Below are positions 33,048-44,234 of a stretch of 64,000 nt of DNA, piece after piece. Location of the stretch: NCBI GenBank assembly GCA_026075535.2, contig AP026538.1:3038001-3102000 (forward strand). Direction: 5' to 3'. The stretch is from Tricholoma matsutake. Taxonomy: Eukaryota; Basidiomycota; Agaricomycetes; Agaricales; Tricholomataceae. Each line of letters begins with the position of its first letter. Positions within the stretch are counted from its first letter, which is position 1. The notes under the pieces are model-generated. The model worked only from the letters and a program-made list of their open reading frames with translations. It had not been told where the DNA came from and ran no database searches. The translations under genes were made by a program, and so were the position numbers.

Positions 33048-34561
33048 TAGGGTGTAGCATGGGTCACACCGTGGGTAAGATTTCACACACTGCACCCACA
33101 CCTGCCAACACCACACCCATTCTAACACCGCAACCGCAGTGACAGGTTTTTACCACAGTCTGTCATGAAACACTGCAGGTGTGACACCACATATATACAC
33201 TGTGGATTTTTGCCTCGTATTTGATGTTCTATGCTGTTAAACATCCTGTATTTGTATTGTGTAAGCCCTTAACTAACTTAACTACACCCTGTACACAATA
33301 CCTAAGCTATGATTTTTTTGTTGAATTTGAATTAACACAAATCCTCCATTACTTATTGATATACACCCACATGATCAATCTCATGTAAGAAAAGATATGA
33401 ACAATGGGATTTTATTCTGGAGGGATTTATTTACTTAATGATTCTATACAATACTACAAAAGAAAAAACCCACCATCTCAGCCAGGGCGAGAGGTCGTCG
33501 TGTCCCCCTTCTTTGCAGTGGTGCCCTTCGGATTCCCACTCATTGCCTCCCACCATCGTCGTGGTCCCCTGCCCCTTATGGGCGGCGCTCCTCTCCCCTG
33601 TTGTGGTTAGTTGGGGGTCGTGGTCATCACCCTCGTCGTGGTCCTTGTGGCCCTTCTTGTAGGCATATGGTCGTGCTACCACCTAACCACCCCATGAGCA
33701 GGAGCTCGTTGCAGTGGTGGGGGTGGGTCAGGTGGTGCCAGTCATCACCATCGTCATAAAAGCTTTGTTAGTAACAAAAAAAAATGAATCGAGGGGGGAA
33801 AAACTTACCTATGACGTCTCTTGGGCCCTTTTGTTGGTTTTCCTCGCCGTACACCACCGCCTCCATCTCCTGCAGTGGTCCTCGTGTGCCATTCTTGCAC
33901 CTCGTCCTCGTCCCCATTGCCGTGCCCTCATCGTCATCCCTGCCCTTGTTGCTCCTCGTTTCCACCCCGTGAGCAGTCGCTCGCGGCGGTGGTTGGGGGT
34001 GTGGTGGTGGCGGTGGTTCGTTGTTCATTGTTGTCCTCTCCCCCTCGTGGTTCCTCGTCCTCATCCCTGTCTCCTGTTTGTTGTTTGTTGTTCCCCTTCC
34101 CTATCGTCGGCTGCTAGCACTCGCAATCCACCCCACGAGCAGTGGCTCGCAGGGCTGGGGCGGGTGCTGGGTCATTCATCGTCTCCGTCGTTGTCAAGTA
34201 GTACAAATCACTGTAATGTAGAAAATCGAACAGTTAGATAATTGAAACAAACAAACAACTTACCATTGTCGACCTGACACTGTAATCTAGAAAAAGAACA
34301 TCTAGTTAGTTGAAAGAAACCAAAAAACTTACTATTACGATGGGCAATGCAAAGTCAAGCATGGTTGAAGAGGTAAAAGTCATGTTTGATCGGTGTACTG
34401 GTAATGGCCAGATCCGGCAATTCAAGCAACCCGTCAATACCCGTGACACCGCCAAAACAGGTACAGTATGTCACAGGTCCGGCATTTCAGCAACCATAAC
34501 TGTACCTGTCAAACCTGTGGGCCGTTTACTGTGGGTTTACCCATACCCATGCTACACCCTA
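33048..34561. mobile_element. 1.5-kb non-autonomous element with KDZ-like ends
   Basis: Inverted ends TAGGGTGTAGCATGGGT (both sides) and an exact 8-bp target duplication AGCAGTGT at 33040-33047 and 34562-34569. Its 17-bp end matches the KDZ transposon end TAGGGAAATGCATGGGT at 13 of 17 positions. The interior (33480-34240) is GC-rich, with GTCGTCGTGGTC-like strings and three small hairpins of the form GAGCnnnnGCTC (near 33695, 33970 and 34133). No transposase; its overlapping open frames have no recognisable domain. Confidence 0.8.
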
Positions 34562-34659
34562 AGCAGTGTTCATCCTAGCTAAAATAACAATGTCAGTACT
34601 AGCTAATTGTGAGAACCAGTGGGATCAGCCATCTTGTTGTCATGGGACAATGATCTCAT

Positions 34660-35387
34660 TCAAATGTCTGAGAACCTGCGTTCGAATGATTTCAGATTAT
34701 ATTCCATCCTTTCCTTCAAGGTCACATATGTCTTCAATGTGACATCTCGCTGTTCCAGCTTCTCAACCTTGGCCATGTAGACACAATGACTGGCATCCTT
34801 GTATGAGGTGCCAAGGTTGTTTTGCAGGGCTTTCACTTCAGCATGGCAGCTCAACAGCTCCCTGTCTGTCAATTTCTGCAACAGGATGAACTAACAGTCA
34901 TACAAATGAGGACAAGGCACTTACTGGATCAGCAGGTAGCATTAGCTGGTTGCGGGCCAATGCATAGTAGTACAGTTTATCAGTCATGTTTCCAGACTGC
35001 AAAGTCATCAGTGAGAGGATAGACGAGGCAAACAAGACATGGCATCGGCCAAGACACGGCATCAGCCAAGACACAGCATCAGCTAAGACATGGCATCAGC
35101 CAAGACATGGCATTGGGTAAGACACGGCATCGGCCAACAGGATGACATTGGCCCAAGGATGGCATCAGGCCAAGACGGCTATGCTGGTGGCAATGAGACT
35201 GAAAAGAAGGAAATCTTACCCCCCCATGTGCCATGTGCACATTGAATTCAACCTTCTTGGAATAGGCCTCCATTGCCTGGTGGGTAGCTGGAATCATAAA
35301 ATGGGGCACTAGATAGTGCTGCCCATTGTCACCTCGGATAATGACATATCCATCAGGAATATAAGTGTCGGTTTGCTGATTGCTCAT
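34660..35387 (-). CDS. KDZ-transposon passenger protein, 151 aa, intact
   Basis: Three exons on the minus strand: 35220-35387 (56 codons), 34925-34996 (24 codons) and 34660-34875 (71 codons plus TGA). All introns are phase 0 with GT...AG ends (GTAAGA...TTTGCAG and GTAAGT...GTTGCAG). The protein begins MSNQQTDTYIPDGYVIIRGD and continues with HYLVPHFMIPATHQAMEAY. After a middle part (LYYYALARNQLMLPADP) it ends in a charged, helix-prone stretch with AKVEKLEQRDVTLKTYVTLK. I see no enzyme motif, signal peptide or membrane segment. Similar short proteins beside KDZ elements are, as I recall, found in other Agaricomycetes, but no function is known to me. It is the only cargo gene without a stop. It is divergent from the Zn2Cys6 gene at 35549, so the two may share a promoter. 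Confidence 0.75.
35034..35135. repeat. 17-bp minisatellite, six units, in an intron
   Basis: Six units of the form AAGACAYGGCATCRGCC lie within the first intron (34997-35219) of the 151-aa gene. The core GGCATCGGC is the same motif found across the KDZ transposon. Confidence 0.85.
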
Positions 35388-35548
35388 GGTATAGATAACA
35401 CAGATGATAACAAGTGATAACGTTTAATCAGGACATTATTTGTTTGTATATATTGTATATCGATCAACAACATGTGATTGTTGATTTTCAGTGTTTCACT
35501 CTTTTTTATCTCAACATTGACCCCACTGCCGCAGCTGACTCATCAACC

Positions 35549-37714
35549 ATGAATGTTACATGCCAACAAGTGCTTGGCCAGATCAGCGAGATCGAGCAAT
35601 CCATCCACAATGGCCTTCAGGACCAAAGTATCAAGGCCGTGATGAAGGAAAGAAAATCGGCCCTTGTGAGTGGATTGGCATGCTATCAGATCAACGATGC
35701 ACTTACCAATTGTAGAAAACATTATTTGCCTGGCAAAGAGAGGTTCTCACAGAGGATGTGCAGGCCATCTTCTGGGCTGATGTCTTTTTGTGGGGATTTG
35801 TGGTAGCATAGTCAAAGTCAGACAGGACAGGGGACCAGAAGTTTATTGAAGGTCAACTGAGGGCAATGAAGACCTTTGATGAGAAAAAGGGCATAACAGG
35901 TCCTGTGTCCACATCAGCTGGACCAATGGCAGTTGGAACGGCAAGGGCAGGTGGAATGGCCACTGCAGCAGGAATGGGAATGGCAGAGGGAAAGGGAACG
36001 GCAGCAGGAATGGCAGCAGCAAAGACAGGGATGGCAGTGGCAAAGAAAGGAAGAGCGGCAGTGGCAAAGGCATGAGCAATGGCAGTGGCAATGGCAGCAG
36101 CAATGCCAACACCAACAAGGATAGAAGCACCACCGGCACCGGCCAAGATGTGGGCCCAACCAGAAGCATCAGGATCCAGACTTCCAGCCCCAGCCCAGCA
36201 ACCAATGCTGCCAGCAATCACAGTGAGACCCAGACCGCAAGAGGTGCAGAGTAGCAAGGGATCAGAGGAGGATTTTGATGAGGAGATGGAGAGCAATGCC
36301 AGTGCCAATCCCAGGATGGAGCAGAAGTGGCACAATGCAGCAAGGGCGGCATGAGGAGCACCCCAGTGAGGGAGTTTGTGAATGACGCCGTGTGCACGAT
36401 GTGTCAGGCTTAGGCATGAGTGTTGGGAGCAGGTGAATGGGAAAATGGCCTGCTACTTCTGTGGGAAAGGGAAAATTCGGTGCAATCCAGAGGACGTGGA
36501 TTGAGTGCCGAGAACCAAGAAAGCAAAAGGATCAGCAAGAAGAAAAGCAAAGAAGGCGCAATTTTCCAGTGAAGACAGTGGAGAGGAATCATCTAGGCGG
36601 TTCACTGCAAGCCAAAAAGGAAAATCCAAAGGTTAGTTCTTCCATATCATGACACATAAAACCACTAACACATATACCCATAGCTGTGGAAGAGGATATT
36701 GACATGGCCGATCCTGAGCCCGAGCCGACTGCCCTCCCTGCCCTGACTCCCTACCCCTCTGCCAGTGACTACACCACCTTCACTGGATGTCTAAACCAAC
36801 TGGAGGAAGACATGTACAAGCATGCACGGTGGAATGAAGAGTCATTCATAGAGTCCTGACTCCACGTACAAGAACTCTGGGAGACAGTCGACTTGCTTCA
36901 AAACAGGGTGAACGACATTGAAGGATACTTTGGGTTGCAGGCTGGTGGTGCACAGCCCATTACATTGTACAACGGTTACATGGCTGAGCAGGTGTTTCGC
37001 CTTGAGAGGACTCCAAGCAGGAGGGCAGAGGCAGATTGGGAAGAAATGACAGATGCCAAGGAAGGCAATGCCACTCCTGCTCCCGCTCCTTTTCCTGCTC
37101 CCGGTCCCGGTACTGCTCCTCCTCCTCCTCCTCCTCCTGCCCCCACTCCTGCTCCTGCTCCTGCTCCTGCTCCCACTCCTGCTCCCACTCCCACTCCCAC
37201 TCCTGCTCCTGCCCCAACTCCTGCCCCAACTCCTGCTCCCACTCCCGTTGCCACTCCCAATGCTGCTGCCGGCAACAAAGATGAACAGATGGCAGAACTG
37301 GTTGAGGAGGGGGGATTTGTCAAGGTTAACAATGAGCCTGAGCATGGTGAGGAGGGACTGGTTGTGCTGGAAGAGGTGGCAGGGGAAGCATCCTTGGCTG
37401 GCGCCCCCCCCCATCCAAATTATTCCGGCCACACCACAGGATTCTCAAGAAATGGTACAGCCCACAACATCAATGGCCCCACCACTCCCTCTCCTCTTCC
37501 CCCCAATGTCGCTTGCCGAGCCCGAGCCTGCTGCCCCAGCATCAGCACTTACCCCACCAGCATCGGCAGTCGATGTAATCACCTCACCCCCGCCCTCCCC
37601 TCCCCCTGCACAGCTGTGCTGATCCCCATGCAGCCTGACCCCTGGTCCATCTGGACTACATTCCAGAAGTACCACCCCTCAGCTGAACCCAAGGAAGAGA
37701 GCAGGAAAATCTGA
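35549..37714 (+). pseudogene. KDZ-transposon passenger: Zn2Cys6-type, coiled-coil, Pro/Ala-rich protein
   Basis: Start MNVTCQQVLGQISEIEQSI. Later exons, in changing frames, give EVLTEDVQAIFWADVFLWG and a Gly/Ala-rich stretch (about 35866-36230). An acidic segment leads to a cysteine cluster CARC...CW...ACYFCGKGKIRC with Cys codons at 36391, 36400, 36421, 36451, 36460 and 36481. The spacing CX2CX6CX9CX2CX6C is canonical Zn2Cys6. A basic region follows (RTKKAKGSARRKAKKAQ). After an intron (donor near 36630, acceptor about 36687) come an acidic helix-prone part (FTGCLNQLEEDMYKHARW, LWETVDLLQNRVNDIEGYFG), a long Ala-Pro/Thr-Pro repeat (about 37078-37255) and the end. In-frame TGA codons (for example near 36075 and 36857) mark decay. 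Sequence-specific DNA binding is inferred from the cluster only. Confidence 0.6.
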
Positions 37715-37822
37715 GGACAGAGGGGAGACAAAGCAAGGCAGAAAGGAATAGATGTGATTCGGCATGTACATAAAAGTTGGACTATCTTTTTTTTCACATT
37801 ACATAGTGTTTTATTTGTAAAT

Positions 37823-40177
37823 CTACATGGCAAATTTCACTTTTTTAATTCTCTGTCTCCTCCCAACAGCCTGGGTTGAAATGGCTTCCTGCTGTGCAAG
37901 GTCATCAGCTGTCCTTCGGATAGGTCGTGCTCGTGCGGAGGATGGATTTGCTGCCGATCCTGATGTTGCCGTTGCCGATCGTACTTTTGCCATTGCCAAT
38001 ATTGGTGTTGCCGTTGCCAATATTGGTGTTGCCGCTGCTGATCCTAGTGGTGCCATTGCCAATATTGGTGTTGTTATTGCTGATCCCACTGTTGCCATTC
38101 CCGATCCCACTAATGCTGCTAAAGCCCTTGCCCTTGCAATAGGACACTCTGTCCAATTTCCCCCTAAAAGTGGTTGAGGCTTAGGGCGTTGTGAGCTCTC
38201 TTGAGATATATCCAACAGAAATGGATTAATTGGGCATGGGGGATCATTTACAATGGCATTTCCAGCTGATCCATGCGTGATGTATCTCATGTAAATGTGT
38301 TGAGGAATGAGATATTCTGGTTCACCATCACTAGGACTATTAATTGGCTGTGGTTGAGTGACACCAACCATGCAGAGGCTGTCCATTGTCATTTGATCCA
38401 CTTGGACATATTGTGATTCAGTTGTATCAGAATTTGGGGTCTGTCCTGCAGTTGATATTTGGCGAGCTTCCTTGCACTTGGGTTTGCCTTTGACAACTTT
38501 TCTGCCTCTTGATGCAGCAGGCGGTTTGGCAGCGGCAACGGCCTCCAGTTCTGTGCTGGGTTGAGGATCGGCATCAGCATCATCATTTCTTTGGCCCCTG
38601 CAGTTTGCAGACACTGGTTTGGCATTGGCAGTGGCCCCAAGCTCGGTGCCGCTCTGAGGATTGGGATCGTCATTTCTTTGGCCCCTGCATTTGGAAATGT
38701 GTCAGGAGGGTGAAGAGTTATTCAAATCATTCAGATAGTGTGCAGGAGCCACACTCCTGTCCATGGCTTTGATCGCTTTGAACTGGAATGCTCTTTCAGG
38801 GCCCTGCACTATTTGTCGCTGCAGAACATGGTCAAAGAAGTCTTCTATGATACTCTTGTGCATGTTCCGTGGGTCTCTGATTTTGAACCTAGCTGGGAGA
38901 TATTCCAGACTGACAAATGATGATGTCTGATCTGCAATTGCTTTGAATGGGATATGGTGACTATGACCATTGTTTGCTAGTTCTGCAGGAGATGGGTAAC
39001 AGTTTGTGGAATAGGAAGTCAACATACTGTAATGCTGGCCAACATACAACATAAACCATTCTTCCAGCTCTTTTTTCTTGAATTGTGATCCTTTCCATGA
39101 TGTGGGAAGGATTGGGAAGCCATCATTAGTCATTGTTAATCGGGTTAGTGTTGCATTATGTTGCGTTGCTGATCTTGAAGCAAGGTTTAATGGGCGTAAA
39201 AACTTGATATAACTCATAAAGTTTCACTTCAGTTCAGTTACTTGATCATGATACGTGTCCAGAAACGATTGTGCAGGGGTGGCTATCAGAGAGGCAACAT
39301 TTTTGTGGCTGGAGTCGGCATCAGCATCAGCATCGCATTAGCAGTAAATGATTCAGGGACTCACATGTCAACAACCATCAAGCCATTAGGTGCAGTATAG
39401 GCTGTAAATGTCGCAAACAACACCCCCATTTCCAGCCACTGTTGTCATGCATTCTCCACCACACATTTAAGGAGGTATTTGTCTGCTAGACTGTGAAATG
39501 TTCATTATGTCCAGCAATGGCAATGGCAATGGCATCGGCTTCAACTTACACTTGCTTTGTCTGCTCAGGATATCCTTCCTGCATCATTTTCTCCTGTTCG
39601 ACTTCAAGGATGGCTTTCTCCTCTGCATTCATGGTGTCAAAAACATGCTTGATAGCTGGCAGTCGTGCTTGGAACCATCCTGGTGTACTTGTGGTGGCAT
39701 CCTCAACACCTAACAGGTTTGCAATCTGTTGGAAAACTCGGTCCCGGTACAAGCTCCAAATGACTTCTGACCACTTTACTTTGAAGTGGTTTGATTTCCG
39801 TGAGAGGCCTTTGGTCATTTGCCAGTTGTTGGAAAGCCAGGTTGTTAGTTCCTGGTGATGTGATCAATAATACAACCTTCACATGCTTGTGAGTTTACCT
39901 TGGCATGAATGCAACTCTCCTCCTCATCCACAGGGGCCCTGTCAATTGATGCCCAGTAGTTGAATATTGCTGGGAGGATGTCGCACTTGAGTATTTGCAA
40001 TCGGCCAGCTTTCGATTCCTGTGATTGAAATGCAACTTTATAAGGCTCAATGATCTTCCACTCTTCAACCATATATCTGCTTCCCTTCCAGTACTGTCTC
40101 AACTGTGGGTTCTCTGATGGCTCAGGTGGCATTGGGGGGACTGATGTGAAGGAAAGAATCATTCTTGTCATTGACAT
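37823..40177 (-). pseudogene. KDZ-transposon passenger: large accessory protein
   Basis: Minus-strand exons. The first (about 40177-39896) reads QLRQYWKGSRYMVEEWKIIE and DILPAIFNYWASIDRAP. An intron (GTAAAC...CACCAG) leads in phase to ELTTWLSNNWQMTKGLSRKS, VKWSEVIWSLYRDRVFQ and STPGWFQARLPAIKHVFD. A third exon (about 39465-39365) reads LLKCVVENA-TGA-QQWLEMG, then ATFTAYTAPNGLMVVDM. The last exon (39217-37823) has TNDGFPILPTSWKG, LEEWFMLYVGQHYS and ARFKIRDPRNMHKSIIEDF, then two copies of CRGQRNDD...ELxAxANAKP, a (I/T)PILA(M/T)A repeat and a basic end. A TGA separates 38702 from the tail. I recall proteins of this layout next to KDZ genes in Agaricomycetes; the biochemical role is unknown. It diverges from the transposase gene. 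Confidence 0.55.
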
Positions 40178-40291
40178 AAAACATATCATCGACATGAGGA
40201 TCACATGAGGATCACACGAGGATCACACGAGGTCGATAGTACAATACCCCCATCAATAATTGGGTGTTGTTGTGACTCACCCCAAATCATC
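40178..40291. promoter_or_regulatory. divergent promoter region with 11-bp tandem repeats
   Basis: The 114 bp between the start of the accessory gene (-) and the transposase ATG (40292, +) contain 3.5 units of ATGAGGATCAC/ACGAGGATCAC at 40194-40232. Position and repetition suggest a regulatory or transposase-binding role; this is inference. Confidence 0.4.
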
Positions 40292-43200
40292 ATGAGCCTA
40301 ACAAGAGTTCCTTACAAGCGAAAGAGAAGATCAAAGAAGAATGCCCCCCTGCATGAGGACAATGATGATGCAGTCGATACTGTTACACATGTAGAAGTTG
40401 AGGTCAACACGAAACATGGACCAAAAACAAAGCGCATCAAGGTCCCCCTGACTGCAGTGGAAGAACCGGGTCAATCAAATTCTGTTATACAGGATAATCC
40501 CAATGTTGCTCCAGAATGGGACATGCGAGAACCTCAGGTGGCCACCAAGCCGACTCAGCCACACATTGGCATGGTTAGTTTCTGACACTGATTGCTTATG
40601 GAGCGAGGCTCATATACAAATAATAGAGACAGTGAGACTATGTACTGGAGTTTGTGGGACGAGTAGATGAATTGCTGCAAGCATCCCTCGCTCTGCAGGC
40701 ATGGTCGGTTGACAAACAAGTTTGCAACCACTGTCCATTCAATAAATGGGCAATTTGGCGATGTGTTGATTGTTCACTGGGAAGCATGCTTTGCCGCACA
40801 TGCATGCGTGTAACCCACAGGCAAAATCCCTTCCATCGCATTGAATGCTGGACTGGCATGCACTTCTGCTGGGCTGAGCTATGGGAGGTCAGCACATACA
40901 TTTTAGTCCAGCACCAGATGGATCAGCCAATTTGCAATGCTCTGAAATTCCAATTGAAATATCTGGAGACATTTGAAGACGTGAAGGATAAAGCAGAGCA
41001 AGAGTCAGCCAATTGGCAGGCAAACAATCAGCAATGGCACCGGCACCGGCCCTCTTCACCTGACTCAACCTCAAACACCTATAATGAGTCTCAGGCTGAC
41101 AACTGGGCCAAAGATGAAACTGGGGCCGACTCAGCATTTTTTAATCACCTTGATGCCCTTTGGTGTCAAGGGAAGGGGAATATTGATGTTGAGAATGGTT
41201 TCCAAGACTTCTTTGATGGCAATGATGAATCTGAAGTTGAGCATGCCGATGATGACCTCCATGGGTTTCAACCATATTTGCCTAATCCTAATCAAACTGC
41301 CGATGCTGTCCCAGCTGCCGATGCCATACCTCCTGCCGATGCCGTACCTCCTGCTGATGCCGTACCTCCTGCTGATGCTGTCCCAACTGCTGATGCCCTG
41401 AACAACAGTTATATTTGTGTGGTCCATACAAATGGAATACATCACTTAGCAATGGTTACCTGCCAGTGTCAGGAGGAACACTGAATTCCCTTGGACCTGG
41501 TAACCAGTAACTTACTACCCACAAGCTTCACCAACATATGGACTCTGTTCACCGTGCAGGTCCTAGACCATTTTCGGCTCTGTAATCTGGAATTAAAGGC
41601 ATCGGCCTATCAGTTTTACCAGCTGATTCAGCATGTAACATTGCCGATGAGGCCTGCTGAAGTGGTCAATCTCTACCATGAGCTTCGGCGCATGTCCTGC
41701 TTATGGCGTTGGATGAAAAGATTGAAGTGGGCAGGGTATGGATACAATCAAAGAGATCCTTTGAATCCTGAACCAGAATCACTTGCCAATTTCTGTCCAG
41801 CCTGTCCTCAAGTAGGCATTAATATACCGGAAAATTGGAAGGACGATGCGAACCAGTGGGTGTCAAAATACCTTGGTGCAGTGGCATCTAAAATGATACT
41901 ATGGATTTCAGATTTGTTTTTAAATGCATATTCATGGCCGATGGCAATTTCAAAGCTGATCATGTTCAGCAGAAAAACTCTGATACTGATATATGGCTAT
42001 GGGATGGAGGTGGGATGGCCCCAAATCGGGCTGAATATGAGCTGTTTCTCCAAGCTGCCATAGAATGATTAACGGTAGGCGCCTTCCCTTGGTGGTGGCC
42101 AATGCCATTCCTGATGCCGCCCCCAAAGCCAGTCTGATTTGTATTTGTGTTTCCAGAAGGCTCCTTGCAAAAATAAATTCCTAGCTGTTGTGAATGCTTT
42201 TCTGGCATTGAAGGCATGTGACAGGACTGGAGTAGCAGCCATTGCATGTGCACAGCATGGATGTTATGTTCCCAATGCATTGGTAGACCTGTTTCATGGA
42301 GAACAGCAAAAGAATGTCGACTTTGCTTTCCTTCAAGCACTGAAGACCACCAGAATTGACCCTCAACAGGGAGTCATGCTCATTTACGACATTGTCTGCC
42401 AGTACATTATCCACCTTTGGGAACGTATTGGTGCCCATCTTCCAGCTGGCTTGACCATTGACCAGGCCATTGGGCTTTTGCATGTTCATGGCCACAAGGA
42501 TGAATGCTTTTTTTGCTATGCTCCATCTTTCATTCCAGGGTCTGGCATTGTAGCAGGAGAAATACTTGAGTCTCTGTGGGCATCACTGAATTCCATTTCT
42601 CCAATGGTCAGAACAGCGACCTTGCCATATTGGGCAGAAATGCTTGATGATCATGCTACAGATTCAAATCACAAGAAAATGCTTGGCATGACAGTCACAC
42701 TCTGCTCAAAATCTCAGGAAGCCCTTGAGAACTCTACACAACTCGGCCAATACCATGGTGAACTAACGGCAGCATTCGGCCAACTGGCAATCGAACGATG
42801 GGAGGATGAAGTGAGGGCAGCAGAATCCCGGAGGCTCACAGATATCATAATGGATATGTATGCCACTCACATATCAGAAACAGCAGAGGCAGCAGGGACA
42901 GGATCGGCAGCGGGGACAGGATTGGCAGTGGGGTCAGGATTGGCAGCAGGGATGGGATCAGCAGTGGGGACGGGATTGGCCTTAACTTTGGCATTGGCAC
43001 TGGTTCAATCCACAGTTGAGGAGTGGATTGATTTTGCTATTCTTTTTGAACAAATGCAGTGAGTTGTACTGCCTACCACCAATCACAACCCATCATTGAT
43101 CGTCACCAGGATTGAATTATGAGACAAAGTCTGTCGACTTGGTAAATCACCTCACATTTCTGACACACAAGCTGTTGAATGGGAGAGAGAAGCTCTCACA

Positions 43201-44172
43201 TCTCACATGGTAATCTTAACGCAGTTACAAAATGCTGCCAACATTGCCAATCATGACATTGCTCCCTCATGGATCACCCATGATAATGAAGGGGAATTTG
43301 ATACCCCCAGTGACCTGGATGATGACAGTGCTGTGGCATCAGGCCTGTCAGATCTCCCAGCCCACACACATGCTATTCCAGTTGAGGAGCAACAAGTATA
43401 CCTCCCCTCTAATGGCAATCTTGCAGATGTAGAGATTAACCTCCACAAGATCCAGGCAAACCGACTGCTGCACCAGCTGCGGGAGCTCATTGCCGACAAA
43501 TCATTTCAATATTCACACATCATTCGAGTGGCACCATGAAAGGGAGTTCGCACCCGGTCACGAGCTGTTGTCCACAAGTTGGTTAACAAAATTAGCTTGC
43601 ATGCCCGAATGTATAACCATTGCCATAGCCGAATGCTGGCACTGGATTGTGATGATGACACATTGAGTATGTTTCAGCAGTTATCCAAGGATGACCTCAA
43701 TGCCAGCACAGCTATTTTGAATCCGAATGTACCTGGTTCCACCTCTATTCATCTGTCCTGGATTTGGCATAATTCCCACATTCATACTGGTCTCATGGCT
43801 GATGCCGATGCTGTTCCCGTTTCCAATGCCATTGCCGATGCCGGCCAATTCTGGGAATGTAAATATATTTTGTAGCCATCCGTATTCATTGTACTAACAA
43901 TTTTCATAGTCAGGCAAGTACATTGGCTTCGTTCACAGGCTCAGAGAAATCGATGGAGGGAGGAATTTCTACTGGTCACATATGAAATGCAGTGGACTGT
44001 GCGGTATTTCATCTATCACACCCAATGGTGGCAGTCAGCCTCACAGTCTGAGAATACCCTTCCTGGTCCACTAGCCTATGCTAATCGCCAGCATGCTTCA
44101 TGGTATGAATTAGCATTGAGGGCTGACAATGCATTTAGATCAACAAATGCTGATTATATCTCCCCTCTCTGA
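40292..44172 (+). pseudogene. CxC2-KDZ transposase, nearly intact
   Basis: Starts MSLTRVPYKRKRRSKKNAPL, with a basic nuclear-type tail. After an intron come FVGRVDELLQASLALQAW and the CxC2 cysteine cluster (CNHCPFNKWAIWRCVDC...MLCRTCMRVTHRQNPFHRIE, about 40724-40845). Next is an acidic stretch with an A-D-A-V-P-P repeat (41296-41400), then VTSNLLPTSFTNIWTLFTVQ and LKASAYQFYQLIQ. The KDZ core is FMADGNFKADHV (about 41928-41965, DxNFK) and, after a second intron, ACAQHGCYVPNALVDLFHGE, LIYDIVCQYI and HVHGHKDECFF. AGEILESLWASLNSISPM and DDHATDSNHKKMLGM follow. The C-terminus (LVTYEMQWTVRYFIYHTQWW) ends ISPL at 44172. Four in-frame stops, all TGA (near 41482, 42064, 43119 and 43537), stand where Arg is likely. 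It would cut and join the 14.8-kb element. Confidence 0.9.
41296..41400 (+). repeat. 15-bp coding repeat with the GCCGATGCC theme
   Basis: Six units of GCTGCCGATGCCGTAC-like sequence encode (P/T)ADA(V/I)P repeats inside the transposase linker. Similar strings occur at 43798-43850, 45484-45640 and in the element ends. Confidence 0.8.
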
Positions 44173-44234
44173 CTGAAAAGGGCCACATGTATTATGTAAA
44201 CATGATGTAAACACGATTATCTTGATCACCAACC

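Noticed and set aside
33404..34240. Several overlapping open frames on both strands rich in Ser, Val and Pro
   Set aside because: The stretch is low-complexity GC-rich DNA inside a non-autonomous element; no frame has a domain and all overlap each other.
34997..35219. 17-bp repeats at 35034-35135 as a possible CRISPR array
   Set aside because: The units are contiguous with no spacers, lie in an intron, and the genome is fungal.
35843..36335. Minus-strand Leu/Pro- and Ala-rich frames over the passenger gene
   Set aside because: They are the reverse reading of the Gly/Ala-rich coding stretch of the plus-strand Zn2Cys6 gene.
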